NCBI GenBank assembly: GCA_963921425.1
Contig: OY992836.1
Location: forward strand, 12,865,304-12,929,303
DNA from: Dryas octopetala
Lineage: Eukaryota > Streptophyta > Magnoliopsida > Rosales > Rosaceae
Direction of reading: 5' to 3'
Length of the DNA: 64,000 nucleotides
The notes below the pieces were generated by a model that was not told the DNA's origin, did no database searches, and saw nothing but the letters and a program-made list of their open reading frames with translations. Shown here piece after piece: positions 10,915-23,515 of this stretch (position 1 is its first letter; each line of letters starts with the position of its first letter). Both the position numbers and the translations under genes were made by a program.

Positions 10915-13900
10915 CTAATAAGGACATGTTCTGCACCCATTAAATTAGATATGGACGATTGAAATGCATTGAGATGCATCTCGCCCACTATGCATCTCAG
11001 TCATCCATATCTAATCTAACAGCTGAAAAACATAGCAAACTTATTAACTTCATTAACTTGAATAAATTAATAATTCTATATAGAGAACAGTGCTATATGC
11101 ATATAATATTTCATGAACATAGCTAAATTGATTCCCCGAGCTAACCAAAAGAGCAAATCCTAACACACCTAAGTCATCAATATAACAATATGAGCGCATC
11201 ATGAACAAACTCATCAACTTCAGTCGCACAAGATGAATCTGTTATTTTAAATTTCTATACTCAAGGACAAGTAACTAATTGAAGCCCTAGAAAGTAAGCA
11301 GCAGATATGCACAGACAGCATAACAACAAAGAAGAATAGGGGAGTTAACACAAAAGTGGAATCACCTAAACTGTTCCCAAATTGAAGTATTGAACCACCC
11401 AAAAGGTGACATTAAATTCTAGAAGCAAAGAATATTGTCCCAGGAAAAATCAAAATATTAAAAAAATAAACAGGTGCTTCTATTTCCACACTTCCTAGGT
11501 TCTATAATTCCCATTTTACCTTTATTCACCTTTTTTTTTTTTTAAAGAAAAAACCATTGGAAGAAAAAAAAATGGACAAAAACGGCACCTCCCCCCCATC
11601 ATCACCCCCAGCCATGATGCGCTACTGCCATGGCACGACAGTATGCCAAGCATTGGTAAATTTGCCATGGTGTGACAGCATGCCTGACGATGGAAAATCT
11701 GTCAGGTCAGTAAATTTTTGTAATTTAAAAAAATGGGTGAGTTGGGGTTAAATGAAAGCACATGAAATTTATCAGTGAGGGGGATGACAAAAGAAACTTT
11801 TTTTGGTAGAATTAGAAACACCCAATATGAATCATGAAAGCAACACGTCAATCTGAACTCCACATCACATTTTCTAACAGAAAATCATTCAGAATTAAAA
11901 TGAAAAAACTGTAGGAGACAATACAAAGACAAGATCTAGAACATAATTGCTTTGCACACCTGTTGATTAATCCGTGAATTACCCCATGAGCCTAAAGATG
12001 CTTGAACATTATCCAGGACCTTATTCTTGTTGTCAAGAATCAAGCCCCGCCCAAGATTCTTTACACTATTTGATACTACAGGAAGGGAGCTTGAGTGGTG
12101 TGACCTGTAGAGAAAAATAAAATGATTAGAAATCTATGTATAAGTTATTGGGGCATTACTTCAAGAGAGCAAATACCTGATTGTTTGGGATCTAATATCA
12201 GCCTGGGCATCACTTTTCACAGCAGGAGTACCGATCGGAGCTAACGGTTGAGACGCAACAGTAGTGTTAATTCCAGTTGATACTTCAATATTTGCCAATC
12301 CACGTCCCTCAGTGGCAACAAAATCAGAGTGAATGCTGTTTCCTGCTTCTCCATTTGTCACTGCAGAACTTTTACCTGAGTTGGCAGAGGCAATAGTACT
12401 TTTTGAAGTAGAACGAGGTTTCCGTGGCACCTGGAAAAGTCAACAAATAAATGCAATTAAGCAACCCTATTTCATATCAATGCAAGGCAGAAAACAGACT
12501 GAAACACCACATGCTGTAATACCTTTGAGAGACGAGACTTCGCCTTGATTTCTTTTTCTCTCTGTTCACGCCGATCATTCAGCATTTGCCTCTTCGACCT
12601 CACTTCAATGAAATCATCTTCATCACTAGGAGCCTCTATGCCAGGTTGCTCAAAAACACGCACAACGCCACTTTGCAGAGGAGCATAAGCATCATCTTCT
12701 GAATGAATATTTCTTTTAAGGTTTCCCTCTCCAGATTGTGGGATATTCTGACCCTTTGTCAAGGCATCTTTTCCAGGTCTCTTTTCCGCCCTGCCTCCAG
12801 ACTCTATTTCTTGTGAACTAATTGGACCAGGGTTCAAGCCATCTGATTCTGACATTTGTTTTGATAGTTTATTTGGCATGACAACCTTCCTAGGCCCGCT
12901 TCTTACAGCAAGTCCCAAACCCCTCCCAGGGACATGAGATTTCTCTTCCGGTCCCATGGGGTTGGATGATACCGAACCTGTAGATTGCCTCTTATCAGCA
13001 CTCGCTCGAACTCGAAACTCAGTACGCTGCATATTACGTCGAGGCCTCCTCTGAAACCCACTAGATTCAAAGTGGGTATGCTCAGGAACTGGAAATGATC
13101 TTGGGCCAGAATTTTTAACTGTAAATACAAATTTTTTCCCTCTACCACCAGATACTGGGCCATGAGCCCTTGGCCCGCTTAAATCTTTATCTTTGATAAC
13201 TGACTGAGATGGTGCTGCTCCAGTTTGAGGCTGACCTACAGATTCCCTAGTACCAGCAAAAGCACTGAAGTTTTTCCCAACCGAATTACGGTGTGCCTGG
13301 TCTTCAGCTTGAAAAACTGACTCAGACCTTGAACTGCTATCACCAATACAGGATATTGCTGGACCCCGCTGCACCATAACAGAGGTTCCAACACTTTCTC
13401 CTGCAGGCATTGAATATACCTCTTCTGATACATTCTCTTGAGATGCATCCAAGTGCCTTAAAGTACGGCCTTGTTGATTATCCACTGAAAGTGACATAAT
13501 ATCATTTTTTATATTTTGAGAAATTCCTTGACTGGTTTGAATAGGCAAAGGACCTCCCAGGTTCTGATTCAAAGAAAAACCTGATGGGACATTGGGCTGA
13601 ACAAAAGACATTGATTGAGGAGCCAATGGAAGCACTCCCTGGGATATAGAAGATGTATACCTAAGCTGACCAAACTGGAAGAGAGGAGGCTGTGATGGGT
13701 GCATGTGGGTGAGAGAAGGACCCACCTGAGGATGCAGAGGAAGAGGCATCTGTATAGAGCCAATTTGTATTGCTGGGACCGGAGATGGTATCAGAGATGG
13801 ACCTGAAAACAGCCCAAACTGAAGCTTAACAGGTCCCTCAGTCTGATTAGGAACAGCAGAAACTGTAGGCATGACAGCCTGACCAGACAACAAATGGGAG

Positions 13901-16900
13901 GTGAGGCTAACTGAAGATGCAACTGGATGCTGAGGAGATGGCCCAGAAATACTGGAAGCATCCACATGATCCACACGTTCAGTTGCAGCTGACATATGAG
14001 GGGCATTATTAGGCTGAATAACCAAATTCTGCATGGCCTTCCCAGTTTCCTGGAACATTCTTGAAGAACTACCCACACCCACGTGAGAGGAACCATCCAC
14101 TGGTTGTAGGGTCTGTCCGTCAGTACGAATTCCATCAAATAAACCTTGTTCTTCAACAGTACCAGAGGAAATCTGAGGTACCACAAATGAACTTTCTTCA
14201 TTCCTTGAACTTCTCTTGAACTCATCGTTTGGCATTCCAACTTCAACACCTTCATTGAAGCCTAGGACTAAGTTGTCCATCATGTCAGGAGACCCTTTGT
14301 CCTCTAAATGCATGTCTTCAAACTCCTGGGTTAGGTCAATATTCTCATCATCTCCTTCATGCACTTCGTCTTCTTCCGCGTATCCATCTTCATCCTCATC
14401 ATATTCTTCTTGCTCCTGCAATTGTTCATTGTTCTCAACATCCCATTCTTCATCATCACCGGTTGAAACAGAACTCGAAGCATTCATCAAATTCTCTTTT
14501 CCAGGAGTGGTGGGTAATACAAGTGATTCGTTCTCTTGCACAGGCAGAGGAACATCTTTGCTGTCCCCTGGGGCAGATAACACTGAAGAATCTCTGGATT
14601 CATCCAAGTCATCATGAGAAAGATGAGTTGGAGAACTAGGGGGGCTAGAGACAGACAGAGAGGATTGTGAGTCGCACCTTGGGGTGGTGTTACTGTCCAG
14701 TTTCTGCTCCTCATTCCCAGTGTTTTCTTGTTTGACATCAATTATTTCAGATTTTCCAAGATTCTCTGGACGATTACTATCATACCCTGTCTGCATGGTA
14801 GGTTCACTTCTAGCTGCTTGATTGTACTGCATCTCATTTTCTAGAAAAGCTGAGGGGCCAGGACGATCAATTTCGCTCCTGTAGGAGGTTTTGTGCATAG
14901 TAGCAAGTGATGGAGGTGGAAGAACACGAGGCTGCCTCATAGAATGCCGTGACCTACTAAAGGAATAAGGTCCATCTGCATCGGAATTTGGATACGGTTC
15001 AGGATAAGGAGCATAAGGATTTCCATGAACACGGCCCTGCCCCCATCCAACATCACTAAACTTTTCGACAAGGTTATCATGGAATTCAGACCCAATCTCC
15101 ATGTTTCTGTTATAATGATTCCCATCCCCGGAAAGGTTCCACCTCTGTTCCCTTAAATGAGTGATATCATCAAGGTGAGGTTCCGCAATCCCTCCTTTAT
15201 GATAAGTCCTAGAAGACATGAATCCACCACCTCCATAAAACTCTTTCCTTGAATAAGCTTTCCCACCAACAGATGAATCTCTTCTGGGACTATGATGGCC
15301 ATTGTCCTGGTCTTGTAGAAGTAAGCTTGAGCTGTTCCCATTCTCATATACATCTCTTCTCCATGAATTAACAGGTTTTCCTCTGTCCACAAAAGCAGAA
15401 CTATCTCTAGAAAAATGAGGCCTAGAACCCATCTCAAAGGACCTGTTCAAACTTGAATCAGAAGATGCTGAGGCCGTGATCCTCTCCACCATTCTTTCAC
15501 CATCCTCCCAGTCACCCATGTCCGCAGTCCTGGAGACATCTTTTTCTTTCACCATCCTATTCTCATCTGCAACATCCAAAGAATTACCACCATCCTTTAC
15601 TGTTTCAGCCTGCCTCTTGGCAATCCTTTGCTCCAATTCTAAAAGCTTCTGCTTGGCAGCATGCTTCCTCCTTTCTTCCTCGATAAAAATCCTTTGTTTC
15701 TCCTCTTCCCTAGCTACTCTCTGCTCCTCAGCTCTTTGCATGGCTTCTAGTTGTTCTTGTTCTGCTCTCCATGCTGCTTCCCTAGCTTCTTCTTCCAACC
15801 TTCTCTGCCTCTCTGCCTGTTCCCTAGCCAGCCGTGCTCTCTCCTCTTCTTCTCTTCGAGCAAGCTCCAAAGCTCTTTCTTGTTCTTCAATGACCCGCTG
15901 CCGCTCCTGTTCTTGCATTTTCTGAACTCTCTCAAGTTCAGCCTCAAAAGATTCCCTAACAGGATCATGAAAATCAGTCTGTTTAATCACATCTTTCTTC
16001 TTCTTAACCACTCCAAAAAGACCCCCAGGGAAGGGATCCCGGCTGTCAAAACCAGCACCTCCAAAGTCTTTCATGAAAGGGTCCTCTACATATGGTTTTT
16101 CACTCTTGGAGAACGGGCGTTTCTCCCTACCAAAATTGAGTAGTGGATCATTCACAGGCAGCTCTTTACCACCTAAACAGTATGATGGTTTGGACACTGA
16201 GCTATTCTGTACAGCATCACCTCTGTATCTGTTGTGTTGTTCACTGCCATATCGGTCTCGTTTATTCCATTCAGTCCCTCGGCTTGCATATGAGTCCGTA
16301 ACATTGTTCCAGGGTTGTCTCCCTCCATGTCTATACCCTGCATCCCTCCTTCCAAAATCATCTTGAGCATTTTCTCGAAAAGGTGTCTGACTATGCTTAT
16401 TCTCATTACTTATTTCTCTGTTTAGACTTGATGGCCTTGCACCAAAACCATTTCTGTCATTTCCAACTTGAACACTAATTTCATCCTTTGGAAGAGTGGA
16501 ATTTCTCCATGAGTTTCCGTCCCTTCCTTCTCTACTAGGTGTTCTAACATCTCTGCTGTACGGGTCCACCTTAGGGACTTCACTGGAAGAAACCTTTCCA
16601 GTTTCATTGTCACGCAGACCCCGCCTCTCAGAAAGGTTAGGAACTGGCTTGTGTGGTAGAACACTGATTCTGGGCATATCAAAATCTCTATCCCAGTAAG
16701 CTTCAGTCTTTGAGAATCCATGATCTCTGCCCCGGTCTGTGAAACCATGACTTGTATCGCGCTCATCATCGGCCCAATCTGATCTTGGATTCAACCGAAC
16801 TAGCGGTAATGGACCCGGAAAATACTCTTCCTGCTTCCGTGCTTGCTCTGATACTCGATTACCAACCAAACCGTGACTTTCACTGCCATTCTCATTCAGA

Positions 16901-17658
16901 CCATTGCCTGTACCACGACGAGATGACTGCAATTGGGGGCGCATGTCAACAAGCACACTAGAATGAGAACTATCCCTATGCTCATTCAGCAATTCATCAC
17001 GGACAGCTTGCCTCTGTTTCTGATTCAAACCATCCTTTTGCTTTTGTGCAGGACCCGAAGCAGAAGGCAAAGCAGCCTGCAAAGATGGGAAATCCTCACC
17101 CCTCAACAACAGGGCTTTCTCCACCGGTGGATAAGCTAAACCAGCAGTAGCAAGGGGTCCCAATGAGCCAGGCCGGGCTGAAGGTGGCATATAAGCAGTG
17201 GTCCCTACACTGCCCCCCTTACTCACCCCATCAACCCCATGCAAACCCTGGTCAATTCCATCAGCTCCATTATCAGCAACCCCTTCTTTCACTTGCAAAG
17301 CAACAGGGGCAGGCTTCGTCCACCCCATACCAGACGAATTAGGCCTTGACCCATTACCCGAAACCCCTCCATTGGCCGGCCCGCCACCTGCGCCCGACAA
17401 ATCAAACCTCTCATGCTCTTTGCGCAACGAAGGCAGATTCAAGGGGGGTGGAACAGAAAGCTTCGACCCAGCCTTGTGCGCACTGCGAGGCCTCGAAAGG
17501 ACCACCATTCCTCCACCGCCATGACTACCGGGTCGGGCCCGATTTGCCCCGAACGAACTAGGATGCGGCGGATGATGGTGGTGGTGATGAGAAGGCTGCC
17601 CATACGATTTGTTCAGATTCACAGATACAAACTTGTTCCCGACTCCGGGATTAGCCAT
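7924..17658 (-). CDS. Large BAT2/PRRC2-like protein (~2,542 residues), eight coding exons
   Basis: Coding exons on the minus strand: 12523-17658, 12177-12430, 11960-12104, 10316-10514, 9904-10233, 9606-9812, 8804-9513 and 7924-8571. All junctions are GT-AG and the phases agree to one frame of 7,629 nt. ATG 17658 (MANPGVGNKFVS) is preferred; an in-frame ATG at 17688 would add 10 residues. The N-terminus matches the BAT2 N-terminal domain layout (KFVSVNLNKSYG ... PPPLNLPSL ... GMGW). Residues ~566-685 form a Glu/Arg/Gln-rich coiled coil, and ~1066-1120 are strongly acidic (EEYDEDEDGYAEEDE). The rest is low-complexity, Pro/Ser/Gln/Gly-rich. Animal PRRC2 proteins act with RNA granules and translation, and plant MOS1 carries the same domain. 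The role of this protein is unknown. Residues ~2022-2090 and the following ~45 are duplicated (see 9353-9950). Confidence 0.9.
9353..9950 (-). repeat. ~299-bp tandem duplication spanning exon-intron-exon in the BAT2-like gene
   Basis: Two copies, about 9652-9950 and 9353-9651. Each contains the 3' end of one exon (GADIDGITAG), a ~91-bp intron, and the 5' part of the next exon (GDQQL.SQSR ... VSLPADLSVETPP). Introns 9813-9903 and 9514-9605 are clearly homologous along their length. The frame is kept, so the protein gains about 69 residues. A shorter ~45-bp similarity within exon 9606-9812 (GGCCACCCTTACCAAG and GGCCTCCCTTCCCAAG) may have seeded the event. Confidence 0.85.
10834..10910. repeat. 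(GA)n microsatellite in intron of the BAT2-like gene
   Basis: About 77 bp of GA dinucleotides, with GAGG interruptions at the left end, inside the 1,445-bp intron 10515-11959. Confidence 0.95.
10944..11015. repeat. 72-bp imperfect hairpin in the same intron
   Basis: The outer arms ATTAGATATGGA (10944-10955) and TCCATATCTAAT (11004-11015) pair perfectly. The inner arms GAGATGCAT (10971-10979) and ATGCATCTC (10990-10998) also pair. It looks like a tiny MITE remnant; no target duplication could be assigned. Confidence 0.6.
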
Positions 17659-17698
17659 CTCACGCGTCCGACCCACACAATGATCCAATTAGCGGGCT

Positions 17699-18034
17699 CT
17701 GAATTCCGACAACGCATCAAAAACCCTAACTTCTAGCTTTCTCCCGCCCGCCCAGATATAGTCAATCACAGACTGTTCCCCTTCAAGGATCTCACAGAAA
17801 ATGACTTTAATTAATCGGAACCAAACCCTAGAGAGTCTCTCTCTAACCCTGATCAATCAAAAAAATTAAATTATCACACAACAGATCTCGTACTTTGATC
17901 TAATTCACTTACAGTGCTTTGTAAACAACATGAGATTAAACCGCAATTATGATTCGGTTAGGGTTTCGTTGTGACAGAGTTAAAGAGATAAAAATGGAAA
18001 TGGGAAAAGGGGGGCCGTAGGATAAGAAGCTTAC
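17699..18034 (-). other. Putative 5' UTR intron of the BAT2-like gene
   Basis: On the minus strand a good donor (GGAG|GTAAGC, exon ending at 18035) and an acceptor (AATTCAG|AG, exon resuming at 17698) bracket 336 bp upstream of the start codon. The non-coding first exon would run from about 18180, in a GA-rich stretch typical of plant leaders, down to 18035. Confidence 0.55.
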
Positions 18035-18199
18035 CTCCGGGAGCGTAAGACAGAAAACGGCGGGGTTAACGTGCGCCGCGGAGAAACGAGGACGAAAGCG
18101 TAAGAAAGAAGAAGCCCTACTGTCACCGGAAGAGAAAAAAGAGGGAGAGAGAGGGAAAACGAAAAATGAGCTAAGCACTAGAGAGTGGAGAGAGAGAGA

Positions 18200-18775
18200 G
18201 GAAACTAAGGAATGGTTTTCTTGTCTTCTTGTTTGTTCCCCTTTATTTTATGGTTTTTTATATTTCGGCCGCATAAATTTTTGTGATTTTCATTACTGGC
18301 CCACCTCCACCTGAAGGCTGAAGTAATTATCCTGTTCACTTGCGCCCCCCGGATCTCGGACACGGGATAACATTAACGGTCGAGATGTTTGGACACCATT
18401 TGTTAGAACTCAGAACAAGTACTAACACTACCTCTGTACTGTTTCAAAAGATTGATACTTTTGCCCAAATGTTCAAGTGTGGATGTATCTAGAACGAACA
18501 CAAAATACACAACCTTCTAAAACTGAAAACCACTTTAATGTCTTAGACTCGGTGTGAGTTTAGATGAGAAAGTTTTAAAATATTGTGAAAGTTCTATATA
18601 ACTAACTTATTGAACAAGATGAAATTAAATGCTTGAGGTAGAGGTGATAGAGGTAATGATGGCGGTGACGATGGTGGTTGTAGTCTGAGTGGAGGTGGTG
18701 GCAACGATGGCAGTGATGACAACAATAACGTTTGATGATAGAGGCGACGACAAATGTTGGAGCAAGATGGTGGTG
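18200..18775. other. Promoter side of the BAT2-like gene, then trinucleotide-rich DNA
   Basis: No gene is seen. Beyond about 18640 the sequence is rich in GGTGGT/GATGGC-type triplets. The same kind of sequence continues at 19204-19460, on the other side of the hAT-type insertion at 18784, so the insertion split one low-complexity block. Confidence 0.45.
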
Positions 18776-18783
18776 GTGGTGAT

Positions 18784-19203
18784 CATGGATGAAAATATTT
18801 ATGATATTGTCGATATATCCGTCGAGATATTCGTAATTTTATCCATCGATATTTAAACAAATATTTCTCTGATATCAGTATATGTCGAAAAAATATCAGT
18901 ATATGTCGATAAAATTTCAGTATATGTCGACAAAATATCGATATATATATCAGCAGAATATCGGTATATGTCGACAAAATATCGGTAGAATTGTATGAAA
19001 AATTTTAAAATTTGAGAAGAAAAAGAGGAATAAGATGAAATCAAACCAAAATCATCTCTAATTAGATCAAAACTTATCCACTAATCCTAATTACTCAACA
19101 ATAAACCAACAAAAGAACAAAATCTACCTCAACTTTCTTTACACCGATATATTCGTAAATTTGAGCACCGATATTTAAGGGATTTCTGATATTTTTATCT
19201 TTG
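18784..19203. mobile_element. hAT-like MITE inserted in a GGTGGT block
   Basis: A 420-bp element with related ends: CATGGATGAAAATAT, and the reverse complement of its right end, CAAAGATAAAAATAT. It is flanked by GTGGTGAT on both sides (18776-18783 and 19204-19211). The target is itself repetitive, so that duplication is weaker evidence than usual. The interior has an imperfect ~21-bp repeat, TATATGTCGA plus AAAATATC, at about 18888-18985. No coding capacity. Confidence 0.65.
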
Positions 19204-19211
19204 GTGGTGAT

Positions 19212-20758
19212 GCAACAATGACAAACAATAAAGACGGTACGGTAGTAGTAGAGGCGGCAATAGTTGTTGTAATGGTGGTGATAGTGACAATAACGACTAT
19301 GGTGGAGGCAAACATGGTAGTAGTGGTTGCATCGATGGTGGTTGGGTTGGGTTGGGTTGGGTTGGGGATAATGACGATGTTGGTGACAAGGTGGTGACGA
19401 CATTGGTGGTCGTGGCAACAAAGTGGTAGTAGTTTGTGGCATCGGTGTTGGGGTAATTGTGGTGATGGGCATGCTTCTTTCTTAAAACCTCATTGTCTTG
19501 AGATTTTAGAAATAACATATATTTATGTGGCACTTAATGGACCCCAAAAGTTAAGATTTATTTCCATTTGGAATTTTAGTATTTCTTTGTTGATGATATC
19601 AAACAAGGAAATTCTATATATGTTCATTGTATTTGGAGAGTAGTCAAAATTTTGAGAAATAACAATCTTCAATTTTTTGTTTGGTATCATTGACAAGGAA
19701 CTCTTGAAATTATTTGTGGGAAGAAATGTGGAATTTGAAAGTAAAAATTCCAACTTTAAACCAGATAGATAGGTGTCATTTTCAAAAATCTAAAATAACG
19801 AAATTTTAAGAAAAAACCAATTCCGCTAGTGTTTAATTTCAAAAGAAATATTTTGAATAGAGTACTGTTAGTGATTGCAAATTTGTATCCAAAATTTGGA
19901 TCCTAAATACATGTGTCAATATTTCATAGATCCATGTTAGGGGTCTATTCTAAACTCATTTATTTACAATAAGTAAAATACTAACACATACATTGCTACA
20001 TAATTTGGGATCTAAATTTGGAATATAAATTTACAATCCCTAGTAGTATTCTTACAATAGGTTTTTTTAATAATTTTTGTAGTTGTTGGGGGTAACTTAG
20101 TTGGAAGGGTATAGAATTGCCCTTACATCTAAATTTGATCTTCCTTCCTCCTTAATTTAAAAAAAAAAAAAAAACTTCAATATTTATAGGTAGAAATGTA
20201 GAATTTCAATTTATTATGCATACATTAATATGAATACAATAGACATAAAAATATGTTTATAAAAAAAATACTTGAACAATATTTTCTTTAAAATTTTGCA
20301 TATTAAAAAATGTGCATCGCAACAAGGAGAAATCTGCAATTTGTTTTAGCCTTAATGCATCTGCTGACGTTAAAGAGATGGTGTATAATTCTTTGTAGGT
20401 TCCGCCGTTCCGCAGGTGCCTTGTCATTAGAAATATTTGGGCTTGCCCACTGTTGAAGGTAGAAGAATAAGATAGCTTTTTAAGGTAATTAAGGAGAAGA
20501 TTAAAAAAAAAAAAAGGGAATAAATGGGTGGAAGGAGAAACTTTTGTCCCTCCTCCAGAGGTTTTAATTAAATCTATTTGTAGGCTATGGTTGAGGGTCA
20601 ATGTCAATGTCAATTCAATTCACGTTTTTATTGACCTCATGCCAATAAGTGAATTAACATGAATCAGTTTTGTTTTAATTGTTCAAGTCAATTACATAAG
20701 TCAATACCTATATGTTTTTAATCACTTTTTGCATATTCTCTTATAAATTAAAATGGAT
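19212..20758. other. Intergenic, no gene seen
   Basis: The first ~250 bp are GGT/GAT triplet-rich, including four or more copies of GGTTGG at ~19340-19365. The rest is AT-rich without recognisable coding or repeat structure. Confidence 0.5.
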
Positions 20759-20759
20759 C

Positions 20760-21368
20760 AATTGCACTTTGCATCCCGTAAGCATATGTCATTTTTCACT
20801 TTGGTACTTAATGTTTAAAATATTTCAATGTGGAACCTAAACTTTATGAAAATTGCAAAGTGTCTCTTATGTTAACTTTTCTGTTAATTTTGACTATATA
20901 TAGCATGTGTGAGATTCATTTACACTGATGTGGACAAATAAAATAAATAAAAAAGAAATTAGAAAAATGCAGCTAAATTATTATATATTAAAAAATTAAA
21001 AGATAACATTAAAACTAAATATAAAAAATTATCTCCTTCATCCATACCTCTCCCTCCTCCCTCATCTTTTTCGTTCCCAGTTTTTTGTTTTTTCAATTTT
21101 TCAATTTGTAATTGATTGTTAGTCTTTTAACCGATAAAATCTTAGCTGGCTTTTTAATTTTTAATTTTTTTTCCATGTGGTGTAAATCTACTATCCACAT
21201 CAGTATAAATGAATCTCACACATGTTATATCCAGTCAAAATTAACAGAAAAGTTAACAGAAGGGACACATTGCAATTTTCATAAACTTTAGATTTCACAT
21301 TGAAATGTTTTGAATATCGGATATCAGAGTGAAAAACGATCTATACTTAAGGGTTGCAAAGTGTAATT
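20760..21368. mobile_element. Mutator-like MITE with ~175-bp terminal inverted repeats
   Basis: The left arm (20760-20934) and the right arm (21193-21368) are inverted copies of each other. Examples are AATTGCACTTTGCATCCC with GGGTTGCAAAGTGTAATT, and GAGATTCATTTACACTGATG with CATCAGTATAAATGAATCTC. The core is AT-rich with no coding frame. Such long arms are typical of MULE-type elements. A clean target duplication could not be identified, so the insertion is probably old. Confidence 0.75.
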
Positions 21369-21922
21369 ATTTAAAAAATTATACCATTGAAGATGTCTCA
21401 CTAAAATCTTTCAAATGAGCCCAATATTTAATAATTTTAAATTAATACAAATAAATATATTAAATTTCGACAAAAAAAAGGGATGAGTTTCGACCAATCA
21501 GAAGTCGACAACTGTACACAAGCTCTCCTCACATGTATCTTATTTTTTAAGTGGGTCCAATTTTTTCTTCGCATTTGTGAATTTCTTATTTTTCATTTTG
21601 TATATCAATTTCTTGACTTTTGACACCCATGTCAATTTAATTTTTGACATTGACACTCCATTGCAAATCTTTTCTCTTAAAAAATGTCAATAAACTAAAT
21701 TGAATTGACATTAACACTCCATTGCACATGCTCTTAGAGCGTTTCTTTTGTTTTGTTCAATCTTGCTATTGATATTTCATATATATATATATATAACAAA
21801 CTTTTCCAACTGTTTACATCATTTTAATTGTTATAATGAACTGTTTACATATATATTTTCCATTACTACAATATCTGAAAGTACAAAATAGTATATTTTC
21901 CATTACTACATTATCTAAAACA

Positions 21923-21946
21923 GATCATATGATCATATGATCATAT
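21923..21946. repeat. Three tandem copies of GATCATAT
   Basis: A perfect triplication of an 8-bp unit; neighbouring copies form overlapping ATATGATCATAT palindromes. Confidence 0.9.
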
Positions 21947-22646
21947 GTCAAATTGTCAATGTTTCAGGTCTTCATAGAAGCTCTATTGTTTTTGTTGCTT
22001 TATTCTTACCTGCTAACCGAAGAAAATAAACACATAATTTTGGTCATAATGGATGGTGAGGGTAGCACTTCCAATGCCTACTCAATAAACTTCCACGGTG
22101 ACCAATTAATGGTTCAACACACCAACAATCTTGGGTTAGACCAACATAATGTAATCCCATCTAATACCTCATGTCATAGGCATAATGTAATTCCCATGTA
22201 ATCCTAATACCAATCAAGAAAGTGCAACAATGTTTATCCTCATATATCCCATTTAAAAGCCCTGGATTAGAATCTAACCAAAACCCACCTGCCAATGATT
22301 ATCCATTCGCACTTGTGATCATCTCCTATGTGAATGCAGCATTGATGCCAGAACAGAATGCCTTGCAAAAGAAGAGCTTGCACTTAACATTAAAGATATG
22401 TTGATCTATCACACACTTTTTTACGCAAGTCTGCAAAAGCTGCTCAATCAAATTTTGAGGAGAGGCTGAAGAGGAGTTTGCTGCTTCTGTTGCTGCAAGA
22501 TAGATGGAGTTATTAGTTCGAGGTGGGTATAAAAGCAGCAGCCAAATATATTTTCAAGCTCTGGCTGCTTCTCAGATGCTAATTAGGCTATTAGTCGGGC
22601 ATGTTAGATAAACTATTGTCTTTTCCAACATTTTTTAGATAAAAGC

Positions 22647-22700
22647 ATTACCGCCATCATGGATGAATGATACGTGTCACCAATCCATGATGGTGGTAAT
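22647..22700. repeat. 18-bp-stem hairpin
   Basis: ATTACCGCCATCATGGAT (22647-22664) and ATCCATGATGGTGGTAAT (22683-22700) are inverted copies. One position is a G-T wobble in RNA. They are separated by an 18-nt loop. Confidence 0.8.
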
Positions 22701-23515
22701 GTTCACCTTGGTAAGCGAAAATGAATCCCACTTATATATGTAATATGTGTTTGGGGTTTGGGGTTTTCAAAAATGTGAAATAGATGGTGAAAGAGGGAAA
22801 AAGCCATGATAGAGGGTTTTAAAGAGGAAGAATAGTAAAAAGATGAAATAATGGGAGACAAATAAATGGGGAAATCAGAAAATATAAGGATATATAGTTG
22901 GATTGAGAGATAGTACTCTTATTATGGTTGTCTCCACTTTTAATTTTGTTATCCCAAGGTTTGGTGGAGGATTTTTTTCTCGGTACAAAAGAGATCTAAG
23001 ATTTTATCGGAAGGAGAGAGTTGGGAACCAAATTTTGATCTCGAGTGTAGGGTATATGATCTCTACTACACCGAAGGTATAAACCCCCTATATAGGTTCG
23101 GTGGTACAAAGGAGAAGAGTACTCCCATTCTACATGGGTTGCATACACAATTCTTTGACCTGAAAACGTACATCATTTTGCAGGTTTCAATGTGATAGAG
23201 AATATGATAATTTATAGGGGTGAAATACCATAGTTTTCTCACCTAACATTCCTTATCTATTACGAGCAGTGTCAAATTAGGATATGCCATTGTCAATACT
23301 GTGGACGCATCTTGAATTTGAAGTAGTAGAAAGATACTTGCCATATTTTGTATATAATTAAGAGTTGTGACACATGTGAATGATATAAATCATCCACAGT
23401 CGTGGATGAGTCTCACTTCAGTATACAATAAATTTAGATTACCCACGCAGCAAGTGTGTGACTAGTGGTAACATTATTTTTTTAATAACACCATAAATAT
23501 AATCCTACCTACCTC

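Larger units (their letters stand above)
21373..23507. other. Intergenic, no gene seen
   Basis: AT-rich DNA holding a triple 8-bp repeat at 21923 and a hairpin at 22647. Short open frames near 21953-22404 have no family features, and their composition does not change at their ends. Confidence 0.45.

Noticed and set aside
10652..10988. Minus-strand open frames encoding (SL)n runs
   Set aside because: These are translations of a (GA)n microsatellite inside an intron. The same applies at 34325, 60240 and 61760.
12903..17561. Many plus- and minus-strand open frames overlapping the large gene's first coding exon
   Set aside because: They are shadows of the 5.1-kb exon in other frames and have no independent signals.
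21953..22404. Two short plus-strand frames
   Set aside because: No domain, no conserved motif, and no splice or promoter context.
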